Source of the DNA: Saonia flava
GTDB lineage: Bacteria; Bacteroidota; Bacteroidia; Flavobacteriales; Flavobacteriaceae
Assembly: GCF_011927795.1 (NCBI RefSeq)
Contig: NZ_JAATJJ010000001.1
Coordinates: 1,675,062 to 1,739,061 of the forward strand
Length of the DNA: 64,000 bases
Reading direction: 5' to 3'
Numbering within the stretch: the stretch's first letter is position 1; the number at the start of each line of letters is the position of its first letter. This document shows, piece after piece, positions 16,873 to 25,452 of this stretch. The notes under the pieces were generated by a model. That model saw only the letters and a list, made by a program, of their open reading frames with translations. It ran no database searches and was not told where the DNA came from. The translations under genes were made by a program, and so were the position numbers.

Positions 16873-18015
16873 CTAACTATGATAATGAAATGCTATTTTG
16901 GCCAATTGTCCTACAATTTTAACTGAGTCCTTCATGGAAAGTTTGGACCCATCTGCATGTATCCATCGCTTCAATGGCTGCTCACAAATTAGGCTCTTGG
17001 CTTTTTCTTTTCCATAATGGTTTCTCATTCTCATAAAAATTTCAACATCAAATAACCATCTGGTAATAAATTTCTTAGTGAACAATAAATCAACTATATC
17101 CTTATCCATTATTTTGGCACCACATTGGGTATCGTTGAACTCCATTCCCAAAATTCGTCTTATAATAAGGTTTATGGTCTTACTAATTATTTTTCTTGCT
17201 GACTCCTTAGTAATGTTTGCACCCATTCTGCTCATGCGAGAGCCACTTACTATTTTAAATTCGGAGTTTTCCAATGTTTTGACCAAGTCATCAAAATCTC
17301 TAAAGTCAGTTGATAAATCTGCATCCAAATATCCTATGTAATCCAATTGGGGGTCTTTTGCCAAATGAAGCACACCCTGTCTTACGGCCTCAGCTTTACC
17401 TCCATTTTTTTCACAATCATATATGCTTATGGTATTTTCATGACCTTTACGCAGTTCTTCCAATACTTTTAGAGTATTATCCGTACTACCATCATTTACA
17501 AAACATAAGTGATACCCAAGGTTTTCGTAAGCAAAGTCCTTAAACGCCTCGCCAGACAATCTTTCCTCTTCATTATAACAAGGTATAACAACACCCACAC
17601 AATACTGTTGGAGCATTCTTGTTTTTTCCTTTTCCGAAGATGTATTCCCAGTTACTTCATTCCCCAAAATCCTCTTTACCCTAGCAGCCACTTCACTGAG
17701 GCTTACCGGCTTTTTCATATAATCATCTATTCCCAGGTCAAAACCGCTAACTATAATGTCATCATCTGTATTTCCAGACATTACCATAATAGGCGTTTTG
17801 GATTTTCTTTTGGTTCTAATATGTTTAACCACATCCAGCCCAGACATATCGGGCATATTTATATCGACTATGACCAAATCTGGTTTAAAGGAGTCAAATA
17901 AATCTTGCCCAGCTTTTCCCCTATCCGCAGTTTGCACTTCGTATCCCAATTCAACTAATCGCTTCTCAAGGGACATTAGGATTAGTTGTTGATCATCAAT
18001 AGCTAAAATCTTCAT
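16873..18015 (-). CDS. Response-regulator receiver domain fused to GT2 glycosyltransferase
   Basis: A 380-residue cytoplasmic fusion. Residues 1-118 are a complete CheY-like receiver: acidic pair Asp7/Asp8, phospho-acceptor Asp51 (VIVDINMPDMSG), Ser80 and Lys102 (YMKKP). Residues about 138-375 are a GT-A family 2 glycosyltransferase: VVIPCYNEEERL, FVNDGSTDNT, NGGKAEAVRQG, the DxD-type YLDADLSTD and SGSRMSRMG. The GT2 half resembles polyprenyl/dolichyl-phosphate sugar transferases (DPM1/ALG5 type), which make lipid-phosphate-linked monosaccharides, though there is no membrane anchor. The architecture suggests phosphorylation-controlled sugar transfer. Divergent from a GT-C-like membrane protein gene; its own kinase is not obvious, but orphan kinases lie 18 kb away. 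Confidence 0.9.
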   Translation of the reverse strand: MKILAIDDQQLILMSLEKRLVELGYEVQTADRGKAGQDLFDSFKPDLVIVDINMPDMSGLDVVKHIRTKRKSKTPIMVMSGNTDDDIIVSGFDLGIDDYMKKPVSLSEVAARVKRILGNEVTGNTSSEKEKTRMLQQYCVGVVIPCYNEEERLSGEAFKDFAYENLGYHLCFVNDGSTDNTLKVLEELRKGHENTISIYDCEKNGGKAEAVRQGVLHLAKDPQLDYIGYLDADLSTDFRDFDDLVKTLENSEFKIVSGSRMSRMGANITKESARKIISKTINLIIRRILGMEFNDTQCGAKIMDKDIVDLLFTKKFITRWLFDVEIFMRMRNHYGKEKAKSLICEQPLKRWIHADGSKLSMKDSVKIVGQLAKIAFHYHS

Positions 18016-18097
18016 AAGTATTTGGTGGATATTGTTAGTTACTTTATACTCTTAACCGAGAACGATATTAATCTTATATCTTGTTAATTGTTCCATA

Positions 18098-18151
18098 ATT
18101 AAGATGAATGCCCATAATGGCTAGTTTACTGACTATGTAGTATAGACGATT
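18098..18151 (-). promoter_or_regulatory. Three weak 21-bp-phased LytTR-like half-sites
   Basis: ATTAAGATGAAT (18098), GGCTAGTTTACT (18119) and GTATAGACGATT (18140) match the repeat GTRTAGRTGAAT seen at 32769 and 38733 with about 9, 8 and 10 of 12 positions, and are exactly 21 bp apart. No ATTTG-type -7 lies at the usual 28-29 bp distance, so this is weaker than the other sites and may be chance in AT-rich DNA. Confidence 0.3.
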
Positions 18152-18290
18152 GGAAATTTTATATCGAAATTCATTTGTGTAATCTTTTTCTTTCAAAATA
18201 ACGGAATATATTCTTTATTATTGTGATTCTTTTTCTATATTAATATTATTATCTTTATCTAAAAGATATTATTCCTACATATACTTCTGA

Positions 18291-21200
18291 ATGAAGAAAA
18301 CCAATACTCTTTTAGTCCTTGCACTAATTGTTGGCATTGCATTTCATGGTTCTGCTATTTTTTTCACCCTTGAATACACCTATGATGCACTGATACATTT
18401 GTTTTTTGCCGATCATTATGCCAATAGTTGGTTTGAGCCGTGGGATTTTAGGTGGTATACTGGATTTACGGTCCAAGCCTATCCCCCTCTTGTACATCAG
18501 GCAATAGGTTTACTGTCCCATATTGGTGGTTTAAAGTTTGGTCTTTTCACAGTTGGCCTACTAGCCATAATTCTATTTATTACTGGGGCCTATCGTTTTG
18601 GTGTTCTTATAACTGGTGACAGAAAAATTGGGGGCTACACAGCCTTGTTGGCAGTTTTTTCTTCCACTTTCATAGAAACACTCCACATTTTTGGTCAATT
18701 ACCAAGTATTGCTGCGCTTTCTATTCTTATGCATGCCCTTCCGGAAATATATTTATGGCTTAAAACGGGTAAATACAAATATTTGCTTACATCTCTTTCT
18801 TTGACAGCTGTAGCGGTTACCTCTCACCATGTAACCCCAATATTTGGTATGGTGTTCTTTATTTTTCCGCTCATTGGAATGGTAATTATGGACGATTCCA
18901 TGGACCGGGTGAAAGATGTAAAGAAAATCACTTTGAAAGTGTTTTTAATTTCATTTAAAAAGCTATTTTGGAGAATCGTAACTTTTGGATTTTCTTCTCT
19001 TTTCTTAATCATCACCTGTATTTTGCCCTATTGGATCAACTCCAAAAACAACCCAATAACACAGGTCCCTATTCCACATGGTTCCCGGGACAACTTTTTA
19101 GAAGTGACTTCCTCTGGATTAGTGTTTTTTGTTATTCCATGGGGAATTCTTCTGTTTATACTGCCCTACTTTATGTATAGGTTCTATAGCAAAAGATATT
19201 TATTTTTTGGACTTTCATTTTCAATGTTGACTTTATTGGGCACCGGTGGCACCACACCTCTTCCTCTAAAACTATTGGGTGAAACGGCCTTCAATATTTT
19301 AACCTTGGACCGCTTTACCTTGTGGGCAACCATAATGGCATTGCCCATATTTGGAGAATTCATGTACAGAATTGTAGAGGGGGATATAAAAACCTTGATG
19401 CAAAAAAAACTTGGTTCCGTGTATCACCGCATTATGGGTGGTGTAATCATTGGAGGAATGTTATTTATGGTGATATTCACAATGAGTTTGGGTTACTTTA
19501 GACCCTCCCAGCCACAAAAAATAAAAATGTTGCCCATTGTAAATTTCTTAAACCAAGACCAACATGACAAATGGCGATATTTACCTCTTGGATTCGGGGA
19601 TCAAATGGCATGGTTATCAGCACAAACCAAAGCCATGACAGTTGATGGCAATTATCATTCGGCCAGAAGATTGCCAGAACTTACAACAAGGGCTATAGAA
19701 AGAATAGAAAATTCCAAATTTAGGGGGGTTGAGGGCATTGGATCACTACAACAATTTTTAACAGTACCAGAAAAATATAACCTCAAGTACATTTTCTCCA
19801 ATGACAAATTTTATGATCCTATATTGTATTTCTGTGGATGGCACCGTTTGCAACAATTGGAAAATGGTATAATGGTATGGGAAAAATTAAATGTTCCACC
19901 TTTACCCAGCATTATCTCCAAAGATGATGTTTCTACCACATTAAAACTTATGTGGGGAATTATTCCTTTATCAACCGTCTTAATTGCTTTTATTATCAAT
20001 ATTCAATTGATATGGTATAGAGTTCTAAAATCAAAAAAAATAAGTCCCCCTGATTATATGACCTATAAAAAGGATTACAAAAATTTTCCTTTTGGGCTAG
20101 TTATTATAAATCATATTTGGGCGGCAATATTGTTGCTTTGTCTAGCTTATGGCATGTACCTATTCTATATAAAGAATACAACCCAAATATCTCCCGATAA
20201 CGTTGTTAAGGCCTATTATGATGCTTTAGATTTTAAAGAATTCCAAAGGGCACATTCTTATTTGGACCCAGAAAGTGATGTTACTTTAGCTCAGTATATG
20301 TTAGAAGTTTCTGTAACAGATGGTATTCTAAGTTCATATGCCAAATTAGATTCTATTGGCATTGAAATTATAGACAAAAAGAAGAAAAGTGCGAAAGCTA
20401 AAATTAGCACACAATGGATAACACCTTTGGAAAAAGTTTATAAAAATTATTATCATGAATTACTAAAAAGAAATGGTCAATGGTATATTAAGCCTTCTAA
20501 GTTAGACAATGATATACCTCCTGATCAGCTTTTTGTGGCTAATGGCTCCACTTTTTATACCCATGGTAGACGTCGAATTACAACTCAACAAACACACCAT
20601 GAAGATATTTTAAAGCAACCGCTTTTAGAAATATTATCAGCCAAATTAGTACAACTAAATGGTCAGTATAGTATTATTGGTGAACTACAAAATGTTGATG
20701 ATGTACCATCAGATGTTGTTTTAAAGGCAACTTTATACAACGATGATAATACGGAGCTGGCCAACTTTAATGCAAAATATCATATTAAACATAAGTTGAT
20801 GCCCAAGGAAACCACTCCTTTTAAAATTAATTTTGAAGGTATAGCATGGTCTTCAACAAAAGATACTATTCCTCCAACATTTAATCCTGATGAATTTACA
20901 CCAATTAGCTTGGAGGAACAACCAACTAAATTTAACCTTCAATGCGCAGGAAATGTAGCCATTACCGACCTGTATAAAAGTGTATCATTACAAGAGTTGG
21001 AATATACTGACCATGGCATAGAAGGATCTTTATTTAATTCGGGAATACAGGAAGTCACTATACCACAATTATTAATTTCCTATTATAGTTCCGATGAAGA
21101 ATTAATTTGGGTAGATCACCAATTTTTAATAGATGGGGTTAGAGTCCAACGTAAACAGTTTTTTAATTACCACCCTAGGGACATTTCCAATATAAAATTA

Positions 21201-21377
21201 ATTAATTCCAATATGGAAAATTGCTTTATAAATGGGACATTAAATTCGGAAATAGCAGAAAAAATAAATCCGAATAGAAATAAGGAACATATTATAAAGC
21301 AGTCGCAACCTTTTAAAGGAAATGGATATGATTTTATAAAATTTGATATTAATAGTTATATAGGAAATCCAAAATAG
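18291..21377 (+). CDS. GT-C-like polytopic membrane protein with NTF2-like and beta domains
   Basis: A 1028-residue envelope protein. The first 600 residues hold about 12 hydrophobic helices; the first external loop carries TYDALIHLFFADHYA (Asp32, His36, Asp41, His42), typical of GT-C glycosyltransferases and of the PTPS_related (6-pyruvoyl-tetrahydropterin-synthase-related) membrane family. A helix at about residues 600-622 leads to an exported part: an NTF2/SnoaL-like domain at about 635-738 (VVKAYYDALD...NGQWYIKPSK) and a beta-rich C terminus. GT-C enzymes use lipid-phosphate sugars on the outer side of the membrane, which would fit the divergently encoded GT2. First gene of a three-gene operon (1 bp gap to the next). 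Enzyme activity is inferred, not shown. Confidence 0.72.
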   Translation: MKKTNTLLVLALIVGIAFHGSAIFFTLEYTYDALIHLFFADHYANSWFEPWDFRWYTGFTVQAYPPLVHQAIGLLSHIGGLKFGLFTVGLLAIILFITGAYRFGVLITGDRKIGGYTALLAVFSSTFIETLHIFGQLPSIAALSILMHALPEIYLWLKTGKYKYLLTSLSLTAVAVTSHHVTPIFGMVFFIFPLIGMVIMDDSMDRVKDVKKITLKVFLISFKKLFWRIVTFGFSSLFLIITCILPYWINSKNNPITQVPIPHGSRDNFLEVTSSGLVFFVIPWGILLFILPYFMYRFYSKRYLFFGLSFSMLTLLGTGGTTPLPLKLLGETAFNILTLDRFTLWATIMALPIFGEFMYRIVEGDIKTLMQKKLGSVYHRIMGGVIIGGMLFMVIFTMSLGYFRPSQPQKIKMLPIVNFLNQDQHDKWRYLPLGFGDQMAWLSAQTKAMTVDGNYHSARRLPELTTRAIERIENSKFRGVEGIGSLQQFLTVPEKYNLKYIFSNDKFYDPILYFCGWHRLQQLENGIMVWEKLNVPPLPSIISKDDVSTTLKLMWGIIPLSTVLIAFIINIQLIWYRVLKSKKISPPDYMTYKKDYKNFPFGLVIINHIWAAILLLCLAYGMYLFYIKNTTQISPDNVVKAYYDALDFKEFQRAHSYLDPESDVTLAQYMLEVSVTDGILSSYAKLDSIGIEIIDKKKKSAKAKISTQWITPLEKVYKNYYHELLKRNGQWYIKPSKLDNDIPPDQLFVANGSTFYTHGRRRITTQQTHHEDILKQPLLEILSAKLVQLNGQYSIIGELQNVDDVPSDVVLKATLYNDDNTELANFNAKYHIKHKLMPKETTPFKINFEGIAWSSTKDTIPPTFNPDEFTPISLEEQPTKFNLQCAGNVAITDLYKSVSLQELEYTDHGIEGSLFNSGIQEVTIPQLLISYYSSDEELIWVDHQFLIDGVRVQRKQFFNYHPRDISNIKLINSNMENCFINGTLNSEIAEKINPNRNKEHIIKQSQPFKGNGYDFIKFDINSYIGNPK

Positions 21378-21378
21378 G

Positions 21379-22599
21379 ATGAGGTTAAAACATATATTTT
21401 ATATTCTATTATTTACTACTTCTTTATATACATTAGGATATAAAAGCAGTGGTGACTCACCTACATCCGTTCTTAAAACAACAAAAACAGATTATATAGC
21501 TGGTGACCCCATAACATTAGAATTTGAAGCCAACACTTCACTAGATCTAAAGTTGATTCTTAAAAATTCCAATGGAACAAGTATAGTTGAGCCATCTAAA
21601 AATGGAAACAAGCATCTTTTTGTTATTCCAAAAAATTTTACAAAAAAATCTGGCCCTTGTTACTGGAGGCTTCTTTTTAAAGGACAAATAACTTCTCAAG
21701 GAATTTTAAATATTACTCCAAATATGGACAACCCCGTCCATATAGAATCATATTTTGGTCCTAGATCCATAATTGCTGGGAATAAAGATTATTCTATGTT
21801 GGTTGTAGTGCCAACTGACTTATATGACAACCCTGTACCAAAAAGCACCAAGGTAAGTGTGAAACATCAATTTGAAAATAACATTCAAATTGATAGCATA
21901 TCTACTGGAAATCTGTATGCCTCAAAAATGATTTTCTCTACTGAAAAAACAGGAAGAATCTTGGTTTCCTCCTCTTGTGAAAATATAAACTCGAAAGAAT
22001 TTACCTCAAAGGTATTTCCATCTACTGCAATGAGTTTTGAAATTGATTACAAAAGGGAGCATAAATTCGCAGATGGGAATCAAGTTGTGGAATTTTCCAC
22101 ATCCATTATAAAAGATAAATTTGATAATGTCTTGAGTAATGGCACCATGGTCTACTTCATAATAGAAAATAATGATGGTTACCAACTAAAAACAATGGGA
22201 ACCACACTAAATGGAATAGCTAGTGCCAAAATGTTACATCCCACTCAAAAAGAGTCATGGAAAATCAAGGCATATATTACAGGAGCTTCTGAAAGTAATA
22301 CTCTAGAACTAAATTTTGATGCTGCAATAAAAAATTACAAAGTTCACATTTCTGAAAACAACAGAGAAATTGTTATTGGTCCATTAGAAAGTTTTATGGA
22401 TCAAGTAGTGCCCGACGGCATTCCAATTAAAATGGGCATTTATGATTTAAACAAAAAATTAGTGGATACCAAAATAATTACTTCTCGTAAAGGAATGGGA
22501 AAATTCACTTTGAGCAACGATTTTTTTTCACATGGAAACTATTTTTTAGAAATTAAATCCGCAGGTATTACAAAGAAATTCAATATAGAATTAAAATGA
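21379..22599 (+). CDS. Exported beta-rich (Ig-like) protein of unknown function
   Basis: A 406-residue protein with an N-terminal signal or anchor (residues 1-20) followed almost entirely by predicted beta strands. Segments such as KTDYIAGDPITLEFE, DLYDNPVPKSTKVSV and IIKDKFDNVLSNGTMVYF look like repeated Ig/invasin-like or bacterial Big-type domains (about residues 35-115, 120-220, 225-310 and 315-406). No catalytic motif is seen. It starts 1 bp after the GT-C-like gene and its stop overlaps the glycoside-hydrolase start by four bases, so all three are made together and may form an extracytoplasmic complex that handles the polysaccharide. Confidence 0.72.
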   Translation: MRLKHIFYILLFTTSLYTLGYKSSGDSPTSVLKTTKTDYIAGDPITLEFEANTSLDLKLILKNSNGTSIVEPSKNGNKHLFVIPKNFTKKSGPCYWRLLFKGQITSQGILNITPNMDNPVHIESYFGPRSIIAGNKDYSMLVVVPTDLYDNPVPKSTKVSVKHQFENNIQIDSISTGNLYASKMIFSTEKTGRILVSSSCENINSKEFTSKVFPSTAMSFEIDYKREHKFADGNQVVEFSTSIIKDKFDNVLSNGTMVYFIIENNDGYQLKTMGTTLNGIASAKMLHPTQKESWKIKAYITGASESNTLELNFDAAIKNYKVHISENNREIVIGPLESFMDQVVPDGIPIKMGIYDLNKKLVDTKIITSRKGMGKFTLSNDFFSHGNYFLEIKSAGITKKFNIELK

Positions 22600-24125
22600 G
22601 CAAAAGAATAAACAGGAATATTTATAGAAGTTTATTAATACTTTCATTTTTAGGAATCAATGGTTTAATTCTATTTGGGTTAAGCACTACCTTATCCTAT
22701 TTAAATAGTGGAGCAGACAGAAGTTCAATGCTCCATTTGGAAGCCAATTTAGATGAAAGTTATCTTCCTAAAATGAATTGGGACAGGGCCAAAAATTTAG
22801 GAAGGCCAATTGGAGATCAAACTTTAATGGAAATTGAAAAAGATTATTTAAGTGCATGGCATGTTCGCAATATGGCTTATAAAAGCAACGACCCCTTTGG
22901 AATTCATGATTATTATACGGATAGTGCAAGAGTAAAGTTATTTGATATTATTAATCTTAATAAAGCAAATGATATTGAATTAAACACAACAACATTGGCA
23001 CATAATCCAAAAATTGAATTCTATAGCACTGATGGAACTTTAGTTGTAATATCGGACAATAATGTTACATCCTATGAAGAAATTTATAAAGCCGATAAGT
23101 TGTTGGTTAAACAAAGGGACACAACCAACTATCAGATTATGATGCTTCTTGAAGATGGATTTTGGAGAATTCGCCATTTAGAAATTAATTCCAAAGAATT
23201 GGAAACCGTACAATTGGAAACCCAAGACTCTATTAATAGGGTTGAAGATATAAATTCAATTAAGGGAGTAAATTATTATCCAAAAGATAGTCCATGGGAT
23301 ATGTTCGGAAAAAAATTTAATGATAGTATAATAGATGCCGATTACAAATTAATAAAGAGTATGGGGCTCAATACCATAAGAATATTTATACAATATGAAG
23401 ATTTTGGCAAAGCCAATGTTTTAAAAGAAAAATTGGACAAACTGAAAGTAGCACTTGATTTAGCTCAAGAAAATAATATAAATGTCATTGTTACATTATT
23501 CGATTTTTATGGCAATTACGATGTGTCCGATTGGACGATTACTGATAGACATGCTGAGCAAATTGTTACCATTTTTAAAGACCATAAAGCCATAATTGCA
23601 TGGGACATTAAAAATGAGCCAGATTTGGATTTTGATTCAAGAGGAAAAGAAATGATATTGGCCTGGTTGGAAAATATGATTCTTAACATTAAAAATTGGG
23701 ACAAAAATCACCCTGTAACCATTGGGTGGTCCAGTCCCCAAGCAGCGATTAATTTATCCAAAGAGGTAGATTTTGTTTCCTTTCATTACTATCAAGACCT
23801 CAATGCTTTTGAATATGCCATGGACAATTTAAAACTAGAAATCCCTAATAAACCTATTGTGCTACAAGAATATGGAATTTCATCGTATAGTGGTATTTGG
23901 AATTTATACAAAGGATCTGAAAAAAAACAAGCAGCATATTATGAGCAAATACAAAAGGTTATAAAAGAAAAAAATATTCCATATGTTTTTTGGACTTTAT
24001 TTGATTTTGAAGAAGTGCCTGTAGATGTGGCGGGCAGATTACCTTGGCGAACAAAAAAACAACATTACTTTGGCTGCATTGACAAAAAGGGTAATAAGAA
24101 AGCTTATTTTAAACATTTAAAATAA
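22596..24125 (+). CDS. Membrane-anchored NTF2-like plus GH5/clan GH-A glycoside hydrolase
   Basis: A 509-residue protein. N-terminal anchor helix at residues 11-36, then an NTF2-like domain at about 82-200 (YLSAWHVRNMAYK...GFWRIRHLEI), then a TIM-barrel glycosidase from about 215. Clan A landmarks are clear: NTIRIFIQY, the acid/base in WDIKNEPD (Glu341), FHYYQDLN and the nucleophile in VLQEYGIS (Glu425), ending with WTLFDFEEVP. So a retaining endo- or exo-glycosidase on the outer face of the inner membrane. Start overlaps the previous stop (ATGA). In polysaccharide export loci such hydrolases trim or release chains (compare PelA and PslG by analogy); the substrate is unknown. Confidence 0.83.
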   Translation: MSKRINRNIYRSLLILSFLGINGLILFGLSTTLSYLNSGADRSSMLHLEANLDESYLPKMNWDRAKNLGRPIGDQTLMEIEKDYLSAWHVRNMAYKSNDPFGIHDYYTDSARVKLFDIINLNKANDIELNTTTLAHNPKIEFYSTDGTLVVISDNNVTSYEEIYKADKLLVKQRDTTNYQIMMLLEDGFWRIRHLEINSKELETVQLETQDSINRVEDINSIKGVNYYPKDSPWDMFGKKFNDSIIDADYKLIKSMGLNTIRIFIQYEDFGKANVLKEKLDKLKVALDLAQENNINVIVTLFDFYGNYDVSDWTITDRHAEQIVTIFKDHKAIIAWDIKNEPDLDFDSRGKEMILAWLENMILNIKNWDKNHPVTIGWSSPQAAINLSKEVDFVSFHYYQDLNAFEYAMDNLKLEIPNKPIVLQEYGISSYSGIWNLYKGSEKKQAAYYEQIQKVIKEKNIPYVFWTLFDFEEVPVDVAGRLPWRTKKQHYFGCIDKKGNKKAYFKHLK

Positions 24126-24165
24126 AAAAGGGAGCAATAAGGTAATTTACCCCGCCCCCTTTTTT
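24124..24165. terminator. Bidirectional terminator between convergent operons
   Basis: AAAAAAGGG(A)GC pairs with GC(C)CCCTTTTTT, with an inner GGTAA/TTACC hairpin; T-runs on both strands serve the glycosidase operon on plus and the GT4 gene on minus. Confidence 0.7.
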
Positions 24166-24181
24166 GCCTATCCACCTAAAA

Positions 24182-25417
24182 TTATTTTTCAAAGTGCAGC
24201 ACTGTTTTTTTCTCTACCATAAGTTCGTTCGAACCTTTATACTTCTTCTTGCTTATTTTGTTAAAGTGGTCCAAATACATTTCTGTTATTTGTGACATTG
24301 GCAAAGAACAAGCAGCTCTATAATTAGCCATTCCTAAGGCCCTTCTATATGCATCGTTAGAGATTATATTCTCTATCGCATTTGCAAGTGATTCAGAACT
24401 ATCGGCATCGAAAAATTCTCCCTTATAACCCTCCTCTTCAATTAATGTGCTCAAATCTCCCAAATCTGGCAATGCAACAGCACAGCCATAGCTCCCAGCT
24501 TGGTGCAATACTCCGGAACTTCCTGTGGTGGATGTATATGGGAATACTGTCACCGCACAATCCCCAAAAATCTTTGGAACATCCTCTTCCGCCACATATC
24601 CTGTAAAACGTAGATTTTTAACATCCTTATATTTCTGGGCAACTGCATCTAAATAACCAGGTGTATTGGGGCTATCTGTCCCTGCAATCACAATTTCCAT
24701 ATCCTCATCGCTTCTACTTCTAATTTTCTCAACGGCATCAATAAGAATTTCTACTTTTTTGTACGTTCCAAACTTACCAAAGGCCATAATTTGCTTTGGT
24801 CCTTTTGGAAGATTATAAGTGGGTTCTGGTGGAGTTTCAAAAGCACCGTGTGGTACCAAAGCAATATTCTCTGCTTTATATTTATTTTCCAAAATGGTTA
24901 CATATTTACTTATGGTAACCGCAACCATATCAGAGGCCAGAACAAATTTTGTTAATGTAGTTCCTATAAAATTATATATTTTTTGAAGTATTTTGTTTTC
25001 AGTGAATCCGGCATTCTCCAAATCTACTTGCTCCAATATATTGTGCAATAAGGATATTGTTGGTATTCCCTTTAACTTGCATATATATGGAAGTAGCAAC
25101 CCAAGTGCGGCAGGTACTTTTTTGTCTCCAAATTTTAAAAACTGAAGATTGAAGAGAACAGCATCCGGTTTAGTTTCGGAGATGGCTTTACCAACACTAT
25201 AAATATTTTTATAACTGTTAAAACTCCAACATTCTTTGACCGTTATTTTGCATCCCTCTTCCTCAAAAGCTAAATCCTTTGCTCCCTCTGTATGATCACA
25301 GATCAATACCAACTCCTCAACTTGATTTTGTAATCGAAAATGTTTCACCAAATAATACCCATACTCTGTCAAGGTTACTTTACTCGGAGGATATGCAGTT
25401 ACAATTGCTAGTTTCAT
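24182..25417 (-). CDS. GT4-family glycosyltransferase (GT-B fold)
   Basis: A 411-residue cytoplasmic glycosyltransferase. N-terminal Rossmann half starts MKLAIVTAYPPSKVT; the nucleotide-sugar half contains IMAFGKFGTYKKVEILIDAV, FTGYVAEEDVP and the retaining-GT4 signature region VTVFPYTSTTGSSGVLHQAGSYG with GAxxALPDLGD-like ending. It is 35 bp downstream of a Wzx-like flippase gene on the same strand, so both probably act on one polysaccharide: the transferase extends the chain in the cytoplasm and the flippase moves it. The GT4 plus flippase pairing resembles PelF/PelG in outline only. Sugar specificity unknown. Confidence 0.88.
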   Translation of the reverse strand: MKLAIVTAYPPSKVTLTEYGYYLVKHFRLQNQVEELVLICDHTEGAKDLAFEEEGCKITVKECWSFNSYKNIYSVGKAISETKPDAVLFNLQFLKFGDKKVPAALGLLLPYICKLKGIPTISLLHNILEQVDLENAGFTENKILQKIYNFIGTTLTKFVLASDMVAVTISKYVTILENKYKAENIALVPHGAFETPPEPTYNLPKGPKQIMAFGKFGTYKKVEILIDAVEKIRSRSDEDMEIVIAGTDSPNTPGYLDAVAQKYKDVKNLRFTGYVAEEDVPKIFGDCAVTVFPYTSTTGSSGVLHQAGSYGCAVALPDLGDLSTLIEEEGYKGEFFDADSSESLANAIENIISNDAYRRALGMANYRAACSLPMSQITEMYLDHFNKISKKKYKGSNELMVEKKTVLHFEK

Positions 25418-25452
25418 ACTGTTTATGTTAGGTTATATGTGTTTAGAATTAA

